From Anaerolineae bacterium (GTDB lineage: Bacteria; Chloroflexota; Anaerolineae; Anaerolineales; Villigracilaceae), in contig PLNY01000098.1 of NCBI GenBank assembly GCA_003141915.1, positions 177 through 6,078 of the forward strand: a stretch of DNA of 5,902 bases, given 5' to 3'. Both the position numbers and the translations under genes were made by a program. Shown one piece after another: positions 1 through 5,878 of the stretch (position 1 is its first letter; every line of letters begins with the position of its first letter). The notes under the pieces were generated by a model, which was not told where the DNA came from, searched no databases, and saw only the letters and a list, made by a program, of their open reading frames with translations.

Positions 1-1194
1 GTTCAATCGCCGTTCGTGCTTACGCCCACATCCACGCCTCCGCCGGAGCAATATCTCACCCAAGCGCAGCAATTGCTAAGTCAGGGTAAGCTCTCGCAGG
101 CCATTGACGCCTATAAGCAGGCGCAGGTGCTCAAGCCCAATGATCCGTCCATCTACGTAGCGATGGCGCAGGTGCAGGTGTTGGCGGGCGATTATAAAGA
201 CGCGCAAACCAACGCCGAGGACGCGCTTCTGTTAAATTCGAATCTTTCGGAGGCGGATGCAGTGCGCGCCTCGGCCCTCGACTGGCAGGGAAATTATCTG
301 GAGGCCGAGGCGGCGGTCAAACAAGCCCTGGCATTGGATCCAAACAACGCCGATGCACATGCCTATTACTCTGAAATCCTTACCGATGAGTATATAACCG
401 GCAGCGGATCATCAACAGATGTTCTTAATACCGCGATTTCCGAGTCAAAGACCGCGCTGACACTGGCGCCGGATTCTCTCGAGTCGCATCGCGCTCGCGG
501 TTATATTCTCGAAGCCACTCAAAATTACGAAGAGGCCATTCGCGAATATCAAGCAGCGGATAAAATCAACGACAATATCGAAGATGTACACATTCAACTG
601 GGACTCAACTATCGCGCCCTGGGTTCTTATGATCAAGCCGTGGAGGAATTTACCAAAGCCAATGCCTTGAACCCGGCTGATCCCACAGCCGATGAGCTGA
701 TCTCGCGCACCTACGCTACAGTTGGCGAATATGCCAAGGCTGTGCAATATGCCGAAAGCGCAGTCAAGGCGGGTCCCTCCGATCCCAATTTGATCGGCAA
801 CTTGGGAGTCATGTATTATTCCAACGTGGATTGGCCCGATGCGGTTCAGGAACTATCGCTGGCAATCAATGGTGGCACAACGGAGGATGGTCAGAAGATT
901 ACGCCGATTCAACTCACGCCGGATACACACGTCGTTGAATACTATTATACGTACGCGCTGGTGCTTGCCCATTTGAATCGTTGTAGCGAAGCTATACAAG
1001 TTGCGCAGATGGTCCAATCCCGCGTACCATCGGACACCACTGCCATGTCGCAGGCCGCGGCCGCCATTCAGATTTGTCAGAAGAATCTCGCCTCGTCTCC
1101 CACGCCGACTGCTGCCAGCTCTTCGAAAGGGAAATCCACATCCGTTCCTGAATCAACGTCAACGCCTGTTCCTCAAATCACATCCACACCATGA
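1..1194 (+). CDS. TPR-repeat protein, 5'-truncated by window edge (paralogue of the next gene)
   Basis: The reading frame is open from base 1, so the gene begins upstream. The GTG at 16 is not a convincing start: it lies inside a Pro/Thr linker, has no ribosome site, and the residues around it (SPF then TPTSTPPP) match residues 45-54 of the downstream paralogue, which follow a membrane anchor. About 45 N-terminal residues, probably including a signal anchor, are therefore missing. The 397 visible residues hold about nine TPR-like helix pairs of roughly 34 residues (for example GKLSQAIDAYKQA, QNYEEAIREYQAA, GSYDQAVEEFTKA). A C-terminal cap with YYYTY follows, then a Ser/Thr/Pro-rich tail. Its only two cysteines (codons 982-984 and 1075-1077) lie in the cap, spaced C-x30-C. 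TPRs are protein-interaction scaffolds; no enzymatic domain is visible and the partner is unknown. The TPR call is firm; extracytoplasmic location is inferred from the paralogue. Confidence 0.9.
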   Translation, partial: VQSPFVLTPTSTPPPEQYLTQAQQLLSQGKLSQAIDAYKQAQVLKPNDPSIYVAMAQVQVLAGDYKDAQTNAEDALLLNSNLSEADAVRASALDWQGNYLEAEAAVKQALALDPNNADAHAYYSEILTDEYITGSGSSTDVLNTAISESKTALTLAPDSLESHRARGYILEATQNYEEAIREYQAADKINDNIEDVHIQLGLNYRALGSYDQAVEEFTKANALNPADPTADELISRTYATVGEYAKAVQYAESAVKAGPSDPNLIGNLGVMYYSNVDWPDAVQELSLAINGGTTEDGQKITPIQLTPDTHVVEYYYTYALVLAHLNRCSEAIQVAQMVQSRVPSDTTAMSQAAAAIQICQKNLASSPTPTAASSSKGKSTSVPESTSTPVPQITSTP

Positions 1195-2642
1195 ACCTTT
1201 CTCCACGCCGCCCCATTTACAACCGACGCGCAGAGTCCAATGTCTATCGCATGTTCTTCTGGGCGCTCCTCGTGCTTGGCGGAGTCTGGTTGCTTATTCA
1301 AATGCATACCGGCAGGATTGAGTCTCCCTTCCAGCCAACTCCAACGCCCACGCGCACATCACAGTCTTACGCTTTGGAAGGCGATGCTCAATTCACATCC
1401 GGACAGCTTGATTTGGCAATCACTGCCTATAAACAGGGCGTACAAGTTGATCCTTCCAACGCGGAGCTATGGGCTGAGCTGGCTCGTATCCAGACTTATT
1501 CCTCGCAACTCCTCCTCACGGACGCGACGCAAAACGCTCGCCTGCAAGATGCGCTTGCTTCCGCCAATCAAGCCGAGTCGCTTGCGCCGGATGACAGCAC
1601 AGTTCATGCCATTCGCGCTTTTGTTTTGGATTGGAATGCGAACCCTTCATTGGTTGGAGATAAGCAGGCGCAGGATGATCTTTTGCAAGCCGATCAAGAG
1701 GCCGTCCACGCTTTACAACTCGACAATACCAATACGCTTGCTCTGGCCTTCTACGCTGAGATTTTGGTGGATGAGCAGAAATGGACTCAAGCCGAACAGG
1801 AGATCAAGCAAGCGATGGATCGCGATCCATCCCTGATGGATGTCCATCGCGTTTATGCCTATGTGCTTGAGTCGCTCGGAGAATATAACGAAGCCATTCA
1901 GGAGTACGATAAGGCCATTGCCATTACGCCGAATCTGACCTTCCTGTATTTGCGCGCCGGGGCAAACTACCGCAGATTGGGATTTGCGAGTCCGAACGAT
2001 GCCGTCCAAAAACAATTATTTGAAAGCTCGTTGGAGTATTTTGCCAAGGCAGTTGCGATCAATAAACAGCTGGGCATTAAAGACCCGGTGCCATATCTTT
2101 CGATTGCAAAAACTTATTCACAGGAGGGTGAATATTTTATTGCGGCGCGTAACGTTCAAGTAGCGATAGAATTCCAGCCCGATAATCCCGATCTTTACGG
2201 ACAGCTTGGAATTATTTATCAAAAATCGCGTAACTATGAAGGCGCCATCCCGGCGTTGAAATGCGCCATCAAAGGTTGCACAGCCCAGGAATCCTGCGAT
2301 GGCCGCGGCGGCTGTGGCACAGGCGATGTGCCTACTCAAGTGACCGGAATGCCATTATCCGACAGTTCCCTCCCTTACTACTATACTTATGGTTCCATTG
2401 TAGCCGCTTTGAGCCGGCCGGATGCAAACAATTGTTCCGATGCAATGAATGTGTTGCAAGAAGTAAATGTAAAATACGGCAGTGATCCGACCATTGCTGG
2501 AATCGTGCAATCGGGCGAAGCGATCTGTCAATCGCTGGGAACGACAACTCAAAACAGCACGCCGACCTCAGTCCCGCCTCAAACGCTTGCGACATCCACA
2601 CCGTATCCTACGTCCAATCCGGCAACACCCGAGCTTCCATAA
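1191..2642 (+). CDS. Membrane-anchored TPR-repeat protein with cysteine-rich insert
   Basis: Complete 483-aa protein. The ATG overlaps the stop of the preceding gene (ATGA), and no Shine-Dalgarno site is visible, which suggests translational coupling. Residues 1-20 are basic (R6, R7, R12, R13, R20). A hydrophobic segment at about 21-38 (MFFWALLVLGGVWLLIQM) forms a signal anchor, so the rest should lie outside the membrane. After a Pro/Thr linker (about 48-57), roughly eight TPR-like units run from 58 to 362, some with loop insertions, for example GEYNEAIQEYDKAIAI near 231-246. C358, C363, C369 and C375 form an insert absent from the paralogue. A cap with YYYTY and C415/C446 (C-x30-C) follows, then a Thr/Pro/Ser-rich tail. 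All six cysteines are in the last third, consistent with disulfides or metal binding. It is colinear with the upstream gene, indicating tandem duplication. The role is likely a cell-surface interaction scaffold; the partner is unknown. Confidence 0.92.
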   Translation: MNLSPRRPIYNRRAESNVYRMFFWALLVLGGVWLLIQMHTGRIESPFQPTPTPTRTSQSYALEGDAQFTSGQLDLAITAYKQGVQVDPSNAELWAELARIQTYSSQLLLTDATQNARLQDALASANQAESLAPDDSTVHAIRAFVLDWNANPSLVGDKQAQDDLLQADQEAVHALQLDNTNTLALAFYAEILVDEQKWTQAEQEIKQAMDRDPSLMDVHRVYAYVLESLGEYNEAIQEYDKAIAITPNLTFLYLRAGANYRRLGFASPNDAVQKQLFESSLEYFAKAVAINKQLGIKDPVPYLSIAKTYSQEGEYFIAARNVQVAIEFQPDNPDLYGQLGIIYQKSRNYEGAIPALKCAIKGCTAQESCDGRGGCGTGDVPTQVTGMPLSDSSLPYYYTYGSIVAALSRPDANNCSDAMNVLQEVNVKYGSDPTIAGIVQSGEAICQSLGTTTQNSTPTSVPPQTLATSTPYPTSNPATPELP

Positions 2643-2652
2643 ATCATTGATG

Positions 2653-2766
2653 TTACGCAGAGGGTGCGTCGCACCTTCATCAACAGGACAAATCCAGAGA
2701 GCGGATCCGCCTGCTTTCGTGGATCATTTTATCCGTCTGGCGCGACGCACTGGGCAAGGTGCGTAA
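2653..2766. repeat. REP/MITE-like imperfect inverted-repeat element
   Basis: The ends are TTACGCA (2653-2659) and TGCGTAA (2760-2766). Just inside them, GTGCGTCGCACC (2664-2675) faces GGCGCGACGCAC (2739-2750), complementary at 11 of 12 positions. Each inner arm is itself nearly palindromic around GTGCG-N-CGCAC. GGTGCG recurs at 2758-2763, and a perfect 10-bp palindrome GCGGATCCGC lies between the arms at 2701-2710. The two ends differ by a few bases of spacer. No target-site duplication is evident. It starts about 10 bp after the TPR gene stop and ends about 40 bp before the groES promoter. It could be a dispersed palindromic repeat, a small non-autonomous element, or a structured 3' end of the TPR mRNA. 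The pairing is seen directly; its class is inference. Confidence 0.5.
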
Positions 2767-2807
2767 ATAACTCATATCAGAGTTTCGTTAGAAAAACGCC
2801 TTCCCTC

Positions 2808-2836
2808 TTGACGTCGACTTATGAATTCGGTATCAT
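2808..2836 (+). promoter_or_regulatory. Housekeeping-sigma promoter of groESL
   Basis: The -35 box TTGACG (2808-2813) and -10 box TATCAT (2831-2836) are separated by 17 bp, the optimal spacing. The predicted start point is near A2843, inside the CIRCE operator, giving a leader of about 89 nt. A vegetative promoter with an overlapping CIRCE is the classic arrangement for HrcA-repressed groESL, and no alternative heat-shock sigma site is needed. Confidence 0.85.
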
Positions 2837-2840
2837 AAGA

Positions 2841-2867
2841 TTAGCACTCAACAAGAGAGAGTGCTAA
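2841..2867. promoter_or_regulatory. CIRCE operator (HrcA binding site)
   Basis: TTAGCACTC (2841-2849), a 9-nt spacer, and GAGTGCTAA (2859-2867) match the CIRCE consensus without a mismatch. It begins 4 bp after the -10 box and covers the predicted start point, so bound HrcA would block initiation. HrcA is known to need GroEL for repressor activity, so titration of GroEL by misfolded protein derepresses the operon. hrcA itself is not in this window. Confidence 0.97.
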
Positions 2868-2874
2868 TTTCATG

Positions 2875-2903
2875 CTTATGGTTCTGTGGTACCGAACCAT
2901 AAG
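2875..2903. promoter_or_regulatory. Second perfect dyad in the groES leader, function unknown
   Basis: The arms CTTATGGTTC (2875-2884) and GAACCATAAG (2894-2903) are exactly complementary over 10 bp around a 9-nt spacer. Trimmed to 9 bp, the layout is TTA...TC-N9-GA...TAA, the same geometry and outer bases as CIRCE with a different core; 5 of 9 arm bases match CIRCE. In RNA it would form a stable hairpin about 16 nt upstream of the groES Shine-Dalgarno site. There is no T-run, so it is not a terminator. It could be a second protein operator, a degenerate CIRCE, or an mRNA stability or translation element. Confidence 0.6.
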
Positions 2904-2919
2904 GCAAAATAAAATTTTC

Positions 2920-2926
2920 AGGAGGT
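2920..2926 (+). promoter_or_regulatory. Ribosome binding site of groES
   Basis: AGGAGGT lies 5 nt before the ATG at 2932. It fixes the start there and rules out the in-frame ATGs at 2872 and 2878, which would lie within or just beside the leader dyad and lack a ribosome site. Confidence 0.93.
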
Positions 2927-2931
2927 CAAAG

Positions 2932-3234
2932 ATGGCAAGTAAACTCAAGCTCAAACCTCTGGGCGGACGCGTGATTATCGAACCGATTGAACAGGAAGAG
3001 ATCACGGCAGGCGGGATCATCCTGCCAGAAACCGCCAAAGAGAAGCCGCAGGAAGGTAAAGTTCTGGCGGCGGGTCCGGGTGATCGCGACGAAAAAGGCG
3101 AGCGCATTCCCATGGACGTGAAGGTCGGCGACAAGATATTATTCGCCAAATATTCCGGCACCGAGATCAAGATGGATGGTAAGAAACTGCTCATCCTACG
3201 CGAAAGCGATATTCTCGCGGTGGTCGAAAGTTAA
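2932..3234 (+). CDS. groES: Co-chaperonin GroES (Hsp10, Cpn10)
   Basis: The 100-aa product has the usual length. It forms the heptameric lid that caps GroEL and encloses a substrate protein in the cytoplasmic folding chamber. The N-terminal strand KLKPLGGRVIIEPIE (residues 6-20) is the family signature. The mobile loop, about residues 21-36, carries the GroEL-contacting hydrophobic tripeptide within GGIILPETA (27-35). EGKVLAAGPG (41-50), VKVGDKILFAKYSGTEIK and the C-terminal ESDILAVVE are also typical. The start is set by the AGGAGGT site 5 nt upstream. The gene is first in the CIRCE-controlled groES-groEL operon, with a 16-bp gap to groEL, so it should be induced by heat and by unfolded protein. 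No unusual residue was noticed. Identification is essentially certain. Confidence 0.98.
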   Translation: MASKLKLKPLGGRVIIEPIEQEEITAGGIILPETAKEKPQEGKVLAAGPGDRDEKGERIPMDVKVGDKILFAKYSGTEIKMDGKKLLILRESDILAVVES

Positions 3235-3237
3235 CTC

Positions 3238-3244
3238 TGGAGGT
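3238..3244 (+). promoter_or_regulatory. Ribosome binding site of groEL
   Basis: TGGAGGT ends 6 nt before the ATG at 3251 and sits just after the groES stop. It selects 3251, which gives the canonical MAAKQLVFSEEARR start, over any upstream in-frame start inside groES. Confidence 0.92.
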
Positions 3245-3250
3245 AATGAA

Positions 3251-4900
3251 ATGGCTGCAAAGCAACTTGTATTTTCTGAAGAAGCGCGCCGCAAACTGAA
3301 GAACGGCATGAACGTGGTCGCCAACGCGGTCGGCGCGACACTCGGCCCGAAGGGCCGCAACGTGGCGGTTGATCGAAAGTTTGGTTCACCGACCATCACG
3401 CACGATGGCGTTTCGGTCGCGAAGGAAGTTGAACTGGAAGACCCGTTTGAGAATATGGGCGCCCAGCTTCTCAAGGAAGCCGCGACCAAGACCAACGACA
3501 TCGCCGGCGATGGCACAACCACCTCAACTGTGCTCGCGCATGCAATCGTGAACGAGGGACTTAAGGCCCTCGAGGCCGGTTATAACCCCATGCTTATCAA
3601 GCATGGCATTGAAAGCGCGACCGCATCGGTTGTCGAGGAACTGCGCAAGATGTCGGTCAAGATTGACACGAGGGAAGAAATCGCTTCGGTCGCGACCAAC
3701 TCCGCCGCAGATGAGAGCGTCGGCAACTTGATTGCGGATGTGATGGACAAAGTGGGCAAGGACGGCGTCATCACTGTGGAGGAGTCAAAGTCCCTGGCCG
3801 ATGAGACTGAATTCGTTGAGGGCATGCAATTCGACCGCGGTTACATTTCATCGTATTTCATCACCAACGCCGATCAAATGGAAGCCGTAATTGCTGATAC
3901 GTATATCTTGATCAATGAAAAGAAAATTTCCGCCGCCCAGGATGTTGTCCCATTGTTGGAGAAACTCGTTCAACTCGGCAAGCGCGAACTCCTGATCATC
4001 GCAGAAGATGTGGATGGTGAGGCACTTGCCACACTCGTCCTGAACAAACTACGCGGCATGTTGAATGTGATTGCCGTCAAGGCCCCGGGCTTTGGGGATC
4101 GCCGCAAAGCCATGTTGCAAGATATTGCCGCTCTGACTGGCGGCACAGTGATTTCCGAAGAAACGGGCCGCAAGCTTGAGACTGCGACCATTCAGGACCT
4201 TGGCCGCGCAGAGAAGGTTGTCTCTGATAAAGAGAATACCACCATCATCGGCGGCAAAGGCAAGAAGAGCGAGATCGAAGGCCGCATTAAGGAAATCCGC
4301 GCTGAGATCGAGAAGAGCACCAGCGATTACGACAAGGAAAAACTGCAGGAACGCCTCGCCAAGTTGAGCGGCGGCGTGGCGATTATCCGCGTCGGCGCGG
4401 CGACCGAGACCGAGATGAAAGAAAAGAAGCATCGCGTCGAAGATGCGCTCTCCGCTGCCCGCGCGGCCGTGGAAGAGGGAATCGTCCCCGGCGGTGAAAT
4501 CTCCCTCATCAATGCATCTGGCAAGCTGGACAAGATGATGAAGAACGAGGAAGGCGACGAAGAGATTCGTGTCGGCATTAACATCGTGAAGAAGGCGCTT
4601 GAAGCGCCCATCCGCAAACTAGCCGCAAATGCAGGCCAGGATGGCTCTGTGATCATTGATACTGTTCGCCGAACTGCCGCCGAGCAGAAGAACAAGAACA
4701 TCGGCTACAACGTTCTGACCGGCGAATATACCGATATGATCCAAGCTGGCGTTATTGATCCCGTCAAAGTAGTGCGCGGCGCGCTTGAGAACGCCGCATC
4801 CATCGCAGCGATGATCCTGACCACGGATGTTCTGATCACCGACATCCCTGAAAAAGATAGACCAGCGCCTGCTATGCCTCCGGGCGGCATGGATTACTAA
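3251..4900 (+). CDS. groEL: Chaperonin GroEL (Hsp60, Cpn60)
   Basis: The 549-aa product matches the family length. It is the ATP-driven double-ring chaperonin that folds proteins in the cytoplasm with GroES. The equatorial ATP site is intact: LGPKGRNV (31-38), D52 in THDGVSVAKE, GDGTTT (86-91, D87), and the hydrolytic D398 in RVEDAL, all at E. coli numbering. The apical domain has DRGYISSYF (195-203) for substrate and GroES contact, AEDVDGEALATLV (251-263) and KAPGFGDRRKAML (277-289). AATETEMKEKKHRVEDAL (383-400) is the intermediate-to-equatorial hinge region. One oddity is the nucleotide-contacting glycine run, usually GGG, which reads GGE here (E416). The C-terminal tail is short (PAMPPGGMDY), with one GGM unit rather than several. 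Transcription ends at the hairpin 17 bp downstream. Identification is certain; whether E416 is lineage-typical is unknown to me. Confidence 0.98.
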   Translation: MAAKQLVFSEEARRKLKNGMNVVANAVGATLGPKGRNVAVDRKFGSPTITHDGVSVAKEVELEDPFENMGAQLLKEAATKTNDIAGDGTTTSTVLAHAIVNEGLKALEAGYNPMLIKHGIESATASVVEELRKMSVKIDTREEIASVATNSAADESVGNLIADVMDKVGKDGVITVEESKSLADETEFVEGMQFDRGYISSYFITNADQMEAVIADTYILINEKKISAAQDVVPLLEKLVQLGKRELLIIAEDVDGEALATLVLNKLRGMLNVIAVKAPGFGDRRKAMLQDIAALTGGTVISEETGRKLETATIQDLGRAEKVVSDKENTTIIGGKGKKSEIEGRIKEIRAEIEKSTSDYDKEKLQERLAKLSGGVAIIRVGAATETEMKEKKHRVEDALSAARAAVEEGIVPGGEISLINASGKLDKMMKNEEGDEEIRVGINIVKKALEAPIRKLAANAGQDGSVIIDTVRRTAAEQKNKNIGYNVLTGEYTDMIQAGVIDPVKVVRGALENAASIAAMILTTDVLITDIPEKDRPAPAMPPGGMDY

Positions 4901-4916
4901 ACCTTTCAACTCCGTT

Positions 4917-4950
4917 ATGGGACACGGCCATGCCGTGTCCCATGTTTTTT
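4917..4950 (+). terminator. Intrinsic terminator of groESL
   Basis: ATGGGACACGGC (4917-4928) pairs perfectly with GCCGTGTCCCAT (4932-4943) around a 3-nt CAT loop, followed by G and T6 (4945-4950). It lies 16 bp after the groEL stop. No T-run exists on the opposite side, so it acts on the + strand only. It separates groESL from the downstream lipoprotein gene. Confidence 0.95.
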
Positions 4951-4953
4951 AAT

Positions 4954-4962
4954 TGGTATAAT
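4954..4962 (+). promoter_or_regulatory. Extended -10 promoter of the parvulin lipoprotein gene
   Basis: TGGTATAAT fits the extended -10 form TGnTATAAT with a consensus hexamer at 4957-4962. The -35 position (about 4934-4939) falls inside the groESL terminator stem and does not resemble TTGACA, as is common when the TG extension is present. Seven bases separate the hexamer from the ATG, so the predicted start point is at or next to A4970, the first base of the start codon. Confidence 0.75.
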
Positions 4963-4969
4963 TTGAAGA

Positions 4970-5878
4970 ATGCTTTCTCATCCGCGTTGGATTTTGATTC
5001 AATTGACCTTCATCCTCGCTTTCGGTCTTTCTGCCTGCGGTTCATTATTTGGAACCAAGCCTGCGCCCACGCTCGCACCCCTTGAGCCGATGGCAACTTC
5101 CGTAGCTGTGCTTCCCAGTGCAACATCGCAAGCCATGGCCGCGACCGTCAATGGCGAAGGCGTCACTGCTGCGGAATATGCGGCTGAACTCGCGCGGTAT
5201 AAATCGGCGCAACAGGCATTAAATAAAAACGTCTCGGACACGGATGCAAGTAAAACCGTGCTGGAAGATTTGATCGCTCAGGTTTTGCTGGAACAAGGCG
5301 CAAAGGCCGCGGGATATGAAATATCGGATTCCGTTTTGCAGTCGAGGGTGGACGCGCTGACATCTCAACTTGGCGGCGCGGACAAACTATCGCAATGGGA
5401 ATCCAACCACGGGTATACCGACGCGTTGTTTCGAGCGGATCTGAAGCGTTCGATTGACGCGGCCTGGATGCGGGATAAAATCATCAAAGCCGTGCCAGCC
5501 ACGGCGGATCAGGTGCATGTCCAGCAAATTCTGCTCTATAATGCAAATGACGCTCAAAGCGTTTTGCAGAAATTGAAAGGCGGCGCGGACTTTAATACCT
5601 TGGCGGCGCAATATGATCCAGACGCCCGCGGTGACTTGGGTTGGTTTCCCAAAGGCTATTTGCTCGATCCAAATGTGGAGCAAGCGGCATTCAGCCTGCA
5701 AGTCGGGCAGGTTAGCGATGTGATCCAGACCAACGTGGGTTATGACATCATCAAAGTTTTGGAACGCGATGCTCAACATCCGCTTTCGCCTGATGCGTAT
5801 CTTGCCATGCAGGAACAGGCCTTGAACAACTGGGTAACTCAACAAAGAGCGCAGGCGAAAGTTGTGCTGGCGCCCTAA
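4970..5878 (+). CDS. Lipoprotein of the parvulin-type peptidyl-prolyl isomerase family (PrsA/SurA-like)
   Basis: 302 aa. A lipoprotein signal peptide ends in the lipobox LSAC (C23), predicting an outward-facing, lipid-anchored product. A Pro/Ala/Ser-rich linker runs from about 28 to 56. Residues 58-175 form a helical SurA/PrsA-type N-domain (begins ATVNGEGVTAAEY). About 180-266 is a parvulin domain: QILLYNANDAQSVLQKL (186-202), GGADFNTLAAQYDPDA (204-219), RGDLGWFPKGYLLDP (220-234), EQAAFSLQVGQVSDVIQT (237-254), GYDIIKVLE (257-265). Family members help exported proteins fold by prolyl isomerisation or as chaperones. Both usual active-site histidines appear changed: HIL reads QIL (Q186) and GYHII reads GYDII (D259). 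The loop before GDLGWF is also short, so catalysis is doubtful. It has its own extended -10 promoter and no Shine-Dalgarno site, suggesting a leaderless mRNA. The fold assignment is confident; activity is uncertain. Confidence 0.92.
   Translation: MLSHPRWILIQLTFILAFGLSACGSLFGTKPAPTLAPLEPMATSVAVLPSATSQAMAATVNGEGVTAAEYAAELARYKSAQQALNKNVSDTDASKTVLEDLIAQVLLEQGAKAAGYEISDSVLQSRVDALTSQLGGADKLSQWESNHGYTDALFRADLKRSIDAAWMRDKIIKAVPATADQVHVQQILLYNANDAQSVLQKLKGGADFNTLAAQYDPDARGDLGWFPKGYLLDPNVEQAAFSLQVGQVSDVIQTNVGYDIIKVLERDAQHPLSPDAYLAMQEQALNNWVTQQRAQAKVVLAP

Noticed and set aside
16..18. GTG at 16 as the start of the first TPR gene
   Set aside because: The frame stays open to base 1, no ribosome site precedes it, and alignment with the paralogue places it inside the linker that follows a membrane anchor.
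2386..2395. CTTATGGTTC inside the second TPR gene, identical to an arm of the leader dyad
   Set aside because: It is a single half-site without a partner, inside codons of the conserved TYGS segment. Most likely chance.
2661..2677. AGGGTGCG-T-CGCACCTT as a TPR-operon terminator
   Set aside because: The stem is short after allowing a 3-nt loop, and no T-run follows. It is better treated as part of the larger inverted-repeat element.
2872..2931. Upstream in-frame ATGs (2872, 2878) extending GroES to 120 aa
   Set aside because: They overlap or adjoin the leader dyad, have no ribosome site, and the added residues do not resemble GroES. AGGAGGT points to 2932.
5387..5845. 152-codon open frame on the minus strand, opposite the parvulin gene
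   Set aside because: It is a shadow of a well-supported gene, with no ribosome site or family resemblance. The same applies to other antisense frames over groEL and the TPR genes.
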